A DNA stretch of 33,663 nucleotides from Ignavibacteriota bacterium (GTDB taxonomy: Bacteria; Bacteroidota; Ignavibacteria; Palsa-1295), in contig JANYLL010000373.1 in assembly GCA_025357895.1 (NCBI GenBank), forward strand, positions 1-33,663. The letters run 5' to 3'. The notes below the pieces were generated by a model. It was not told where the DNA came from. It did no database searches and was given only the letters and a program-made list of their open reading frames with translations. Below, piece by piece: positions 32,365-33,663 of the stretch. The stretch's first letter is position 1. The number at the start of each line of letters is the position of its first letter. Both the position numbers and the translations under genes were made by a program.

Positions 32365-33663
32365 TTAATGAACTTCCTTAAATATTTCTTGATAGTGAAG
32401 ATATTTTTGTTCAGCAAGTTTTTCGAAGAGCTGCAAGCTAACAACAGACGTATCCGGTATAATATTGGCAATTTTTTCTCGACCATTCTTCCAGATTGTA
32501 TATGCTTTAGAAAGTGCCCCTGTTCTGTAAAGGTAAGATGAATACATATAAAGTCGAGAAACAGTAAAGGCATAATCATTGGAATCACTCGGCTCAATTG
32601 AATAGAGCAAGTCATACTTATTCCCTTCCGGTTCGATGCTATAAATATCACTAAGCGCTTTCTGAACCGCCGGAACATTTTTTGCACTGCCAAAAAAATA
32701 TCGATGCGTGAATGCACTAATAAAATAGGAATCGCCGAGTTCTAATTTTATAGCTTCTTCCCATTCGTCAGATGCTTTTCGAAGGTCTCCGGTTGTCATC
32801 GCGATCACATCGCCTCGAAGCAAATGCAACGCCGCCTTGTTTTTTATTTCTTGTGCAGCAGTAGTAGTATCGAGAACTTCAAGTGCACCCTGAAAGTTTT
32901 TTAAATGAAGCAAAGATTGAACTCTGCCCTGAATTGCTCTTCCCCTTCCGCTTTCATTTACTACAATTTCATAAATACTATCAGCAAGTTTATAATTTTT
33001 GTTTTTAAATTCTTCGTCTGCCTTTTTTAACAATTTGCCAATTCTGCGAATACATGGCTGTTGAACAATAGATGTCCGCATAAAATAATAGTTCATCCGA
33101 AGTGAATCGTAATAATTCATAGGCGTTTCGAATTCAGTCATTAATGTTTTTTTCCATTCTCTATCAAACTCTGATAATGGCTTATTATAGACTGTTTCAA
33201 AATCTCTTTCCCTATATACTTTCAGAAATTTTTCAGCGCCATGTTTCTGAATAAGATATTTTGAGAATGAACCGGCGAGCACATAACTCTGAGAGGGAGC
33301 CGCAGAAAGAAACCCTGATGGCTGCATAACCTGTTGCACTCCGTCTGCGAGTTTTAATTGCAACATGCGCGCTGAATATTCATCGACAGCACGTATTCCA
33401 TCGTAATCATCTTCAATTGCAACGGCAGCACCTTCGGTCAGTCCTGTGCTCCAGCTAATATCGAATGGAAAACTTCCATAACTCGCCAGCATAATATGCG
33501 CCATTTCATGTTTTAACGAATGAAGATTTTGTTTGGTAATATAAACTGAGCGTTTCCATGGCTTAGAAATACTTGCTTCACGTGTCCCAACAAATTGATA
33601 TAATTCCTCAGATGTCGGGAACATATAGATATCTAATCCGGGTAATGATTTAATACCGTAAAC
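32365..33663 (-). CDS. Gluzincin-type (peptidase MA-like) protein with TPR-like region, 5' end outside window
   Basis: The frame is open to the right edge of the window, so the true start is further upstream. An internal ATG at 33624 is unlikely to be the start. The visible part is about 432 residues. Near its N-terminus is H-E-M-A-H (the HExxH zinc motif), followed about 20 residues later by G-L-T-E-G-A-A-V-A-I-E-D, which supplies the third ligand Glu as in peptidase MA-like and M1-like gluzincins. The second half (about 200-330) is helical with TPR-like spacing (A-x-Y-E-I-V-like repeats around D-S-I-Y-E-I and A-L-E-V-L-D). Such proteins are usually exported or membrane-bound, but the N-terminus is not visible. 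The substrate is unknown. Its stop is 99 bases before bshA. Confidence 0.75.
   Translation of the reverse strand, partial: VYGIKSLPGLDIYMFPTSEELYQFVGTREASISKPWKRSVYITKQNLHSLKHEMAHIMLASYGSFPFDISWSTGLTEGAAVAIEDDYDGIRAVDEYSARMLQLKLADGVQQVMQPSGFLSAAPSQSYVLAGSFSKYLIQKHGAEKFLKVYRERDFETVYNKPLSEFDREWKKTLMTEFETPMNYYDSLRMNYYFMRTSIVQQPCIRRIGKLLKKADEEFKNKNYKLADSIYEIVVNESGRGRAIQGRVQSLLHLKNFQGALEVLDTTTAAQEIKNKAALHLLRGDVIAMTTGDLRKASDEWEEAIKLELGDSYFISAFTHRYFFGSAKNVPAVQKALSDIYSIEPEGNKYDLLYSIEPSDSNDYAFTVSRLYMYSSYLYRTGALSKAYTIWKNGREKIANIIPDTSVVSLQLFEKLAEQKYLHYQEIFKEVH

Noticed and set aside
32337..32717. 126-residue minus-strand frame at the end of the gluzincin gene
   Set aside because: It is another frame of the same strand within a longer frame that carries HExxH and TPR-like sequence.

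Overview
The window looks like an ordinary chromosomal stretch from a member of the Bacteroidota/Chlorobiota/Ignavibacteriota assemblage, possibly a Kapaibacteriota-like lineage. The clues are several long secreted proteins with type IX secretion (T9SS) C-terminal sorting domains, an expansion of IgGFc-binding-domain surface proteins, a bacillithiol-pathway glycosyltransferase (BshA), separate small PurS and PurQ subunits, and modest GC content with few strong Shine-Dalgarno sites. The taxonomic call is an inference from gene content. No phage, transposase, plasmid or CRISPR array was seen.

Layout. Positions 1-7300 are mostly plus-strand housekeeping genes: pssA (phospholipid synthesis), a convergent YgjP-type metalloprotein, purS-purQ, a 43-residue membrane ORF, two Tat translocase subunits, a conserved protein of unknown function and tRNA-Ser(UGA) on the minus strand, then a class V aminotransferase, mtnN and kbl. 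From 7359 to the right edge everything is on the minus strand. ComEC (DNA uptake) lies downstream of a 12-kb block of four IgGFc-binding-type secreted proteins (9848-21812), two of which are close tandem duplicates. Next come dtd and prmC (translation quality and release-factor methylation). The rest is a surface-glycan neighbourhood: a GT4 glycosyltransferase, a DUF2961/GH172-like secreted protein, a polytopic GT-C-like protein, a methyltransferase, another GT4 enzyme and bshA. A 5'-truncated gluzincin/TPR protein runs off the right edge.

How the genes work together. The strongest theme is the cell surface. Four IgGFc-type proteins and the DUF2961 protein have Sec signal peptides, and four of these five end in a clear T9SS sorting domain. 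The neighbouring glycosyltransferases and methyltransferase could build the surface glycan to which T9SS cargo is attached in this phylum.

The least expected structure is not a gene. At six places there are short degenerate tandem repeats with a 7-base period (7284-7352, 13231-13257, 22381-22408, 22909-22943, 24602-24677, 29894-29975). The heptamer differs from place to place but the design is the same. Three form imperfect inverted arms between genes. Three supply or sit next to the stop codon of the gene they touch. One lies inside the coding region of prmC and encodes a variable loop.
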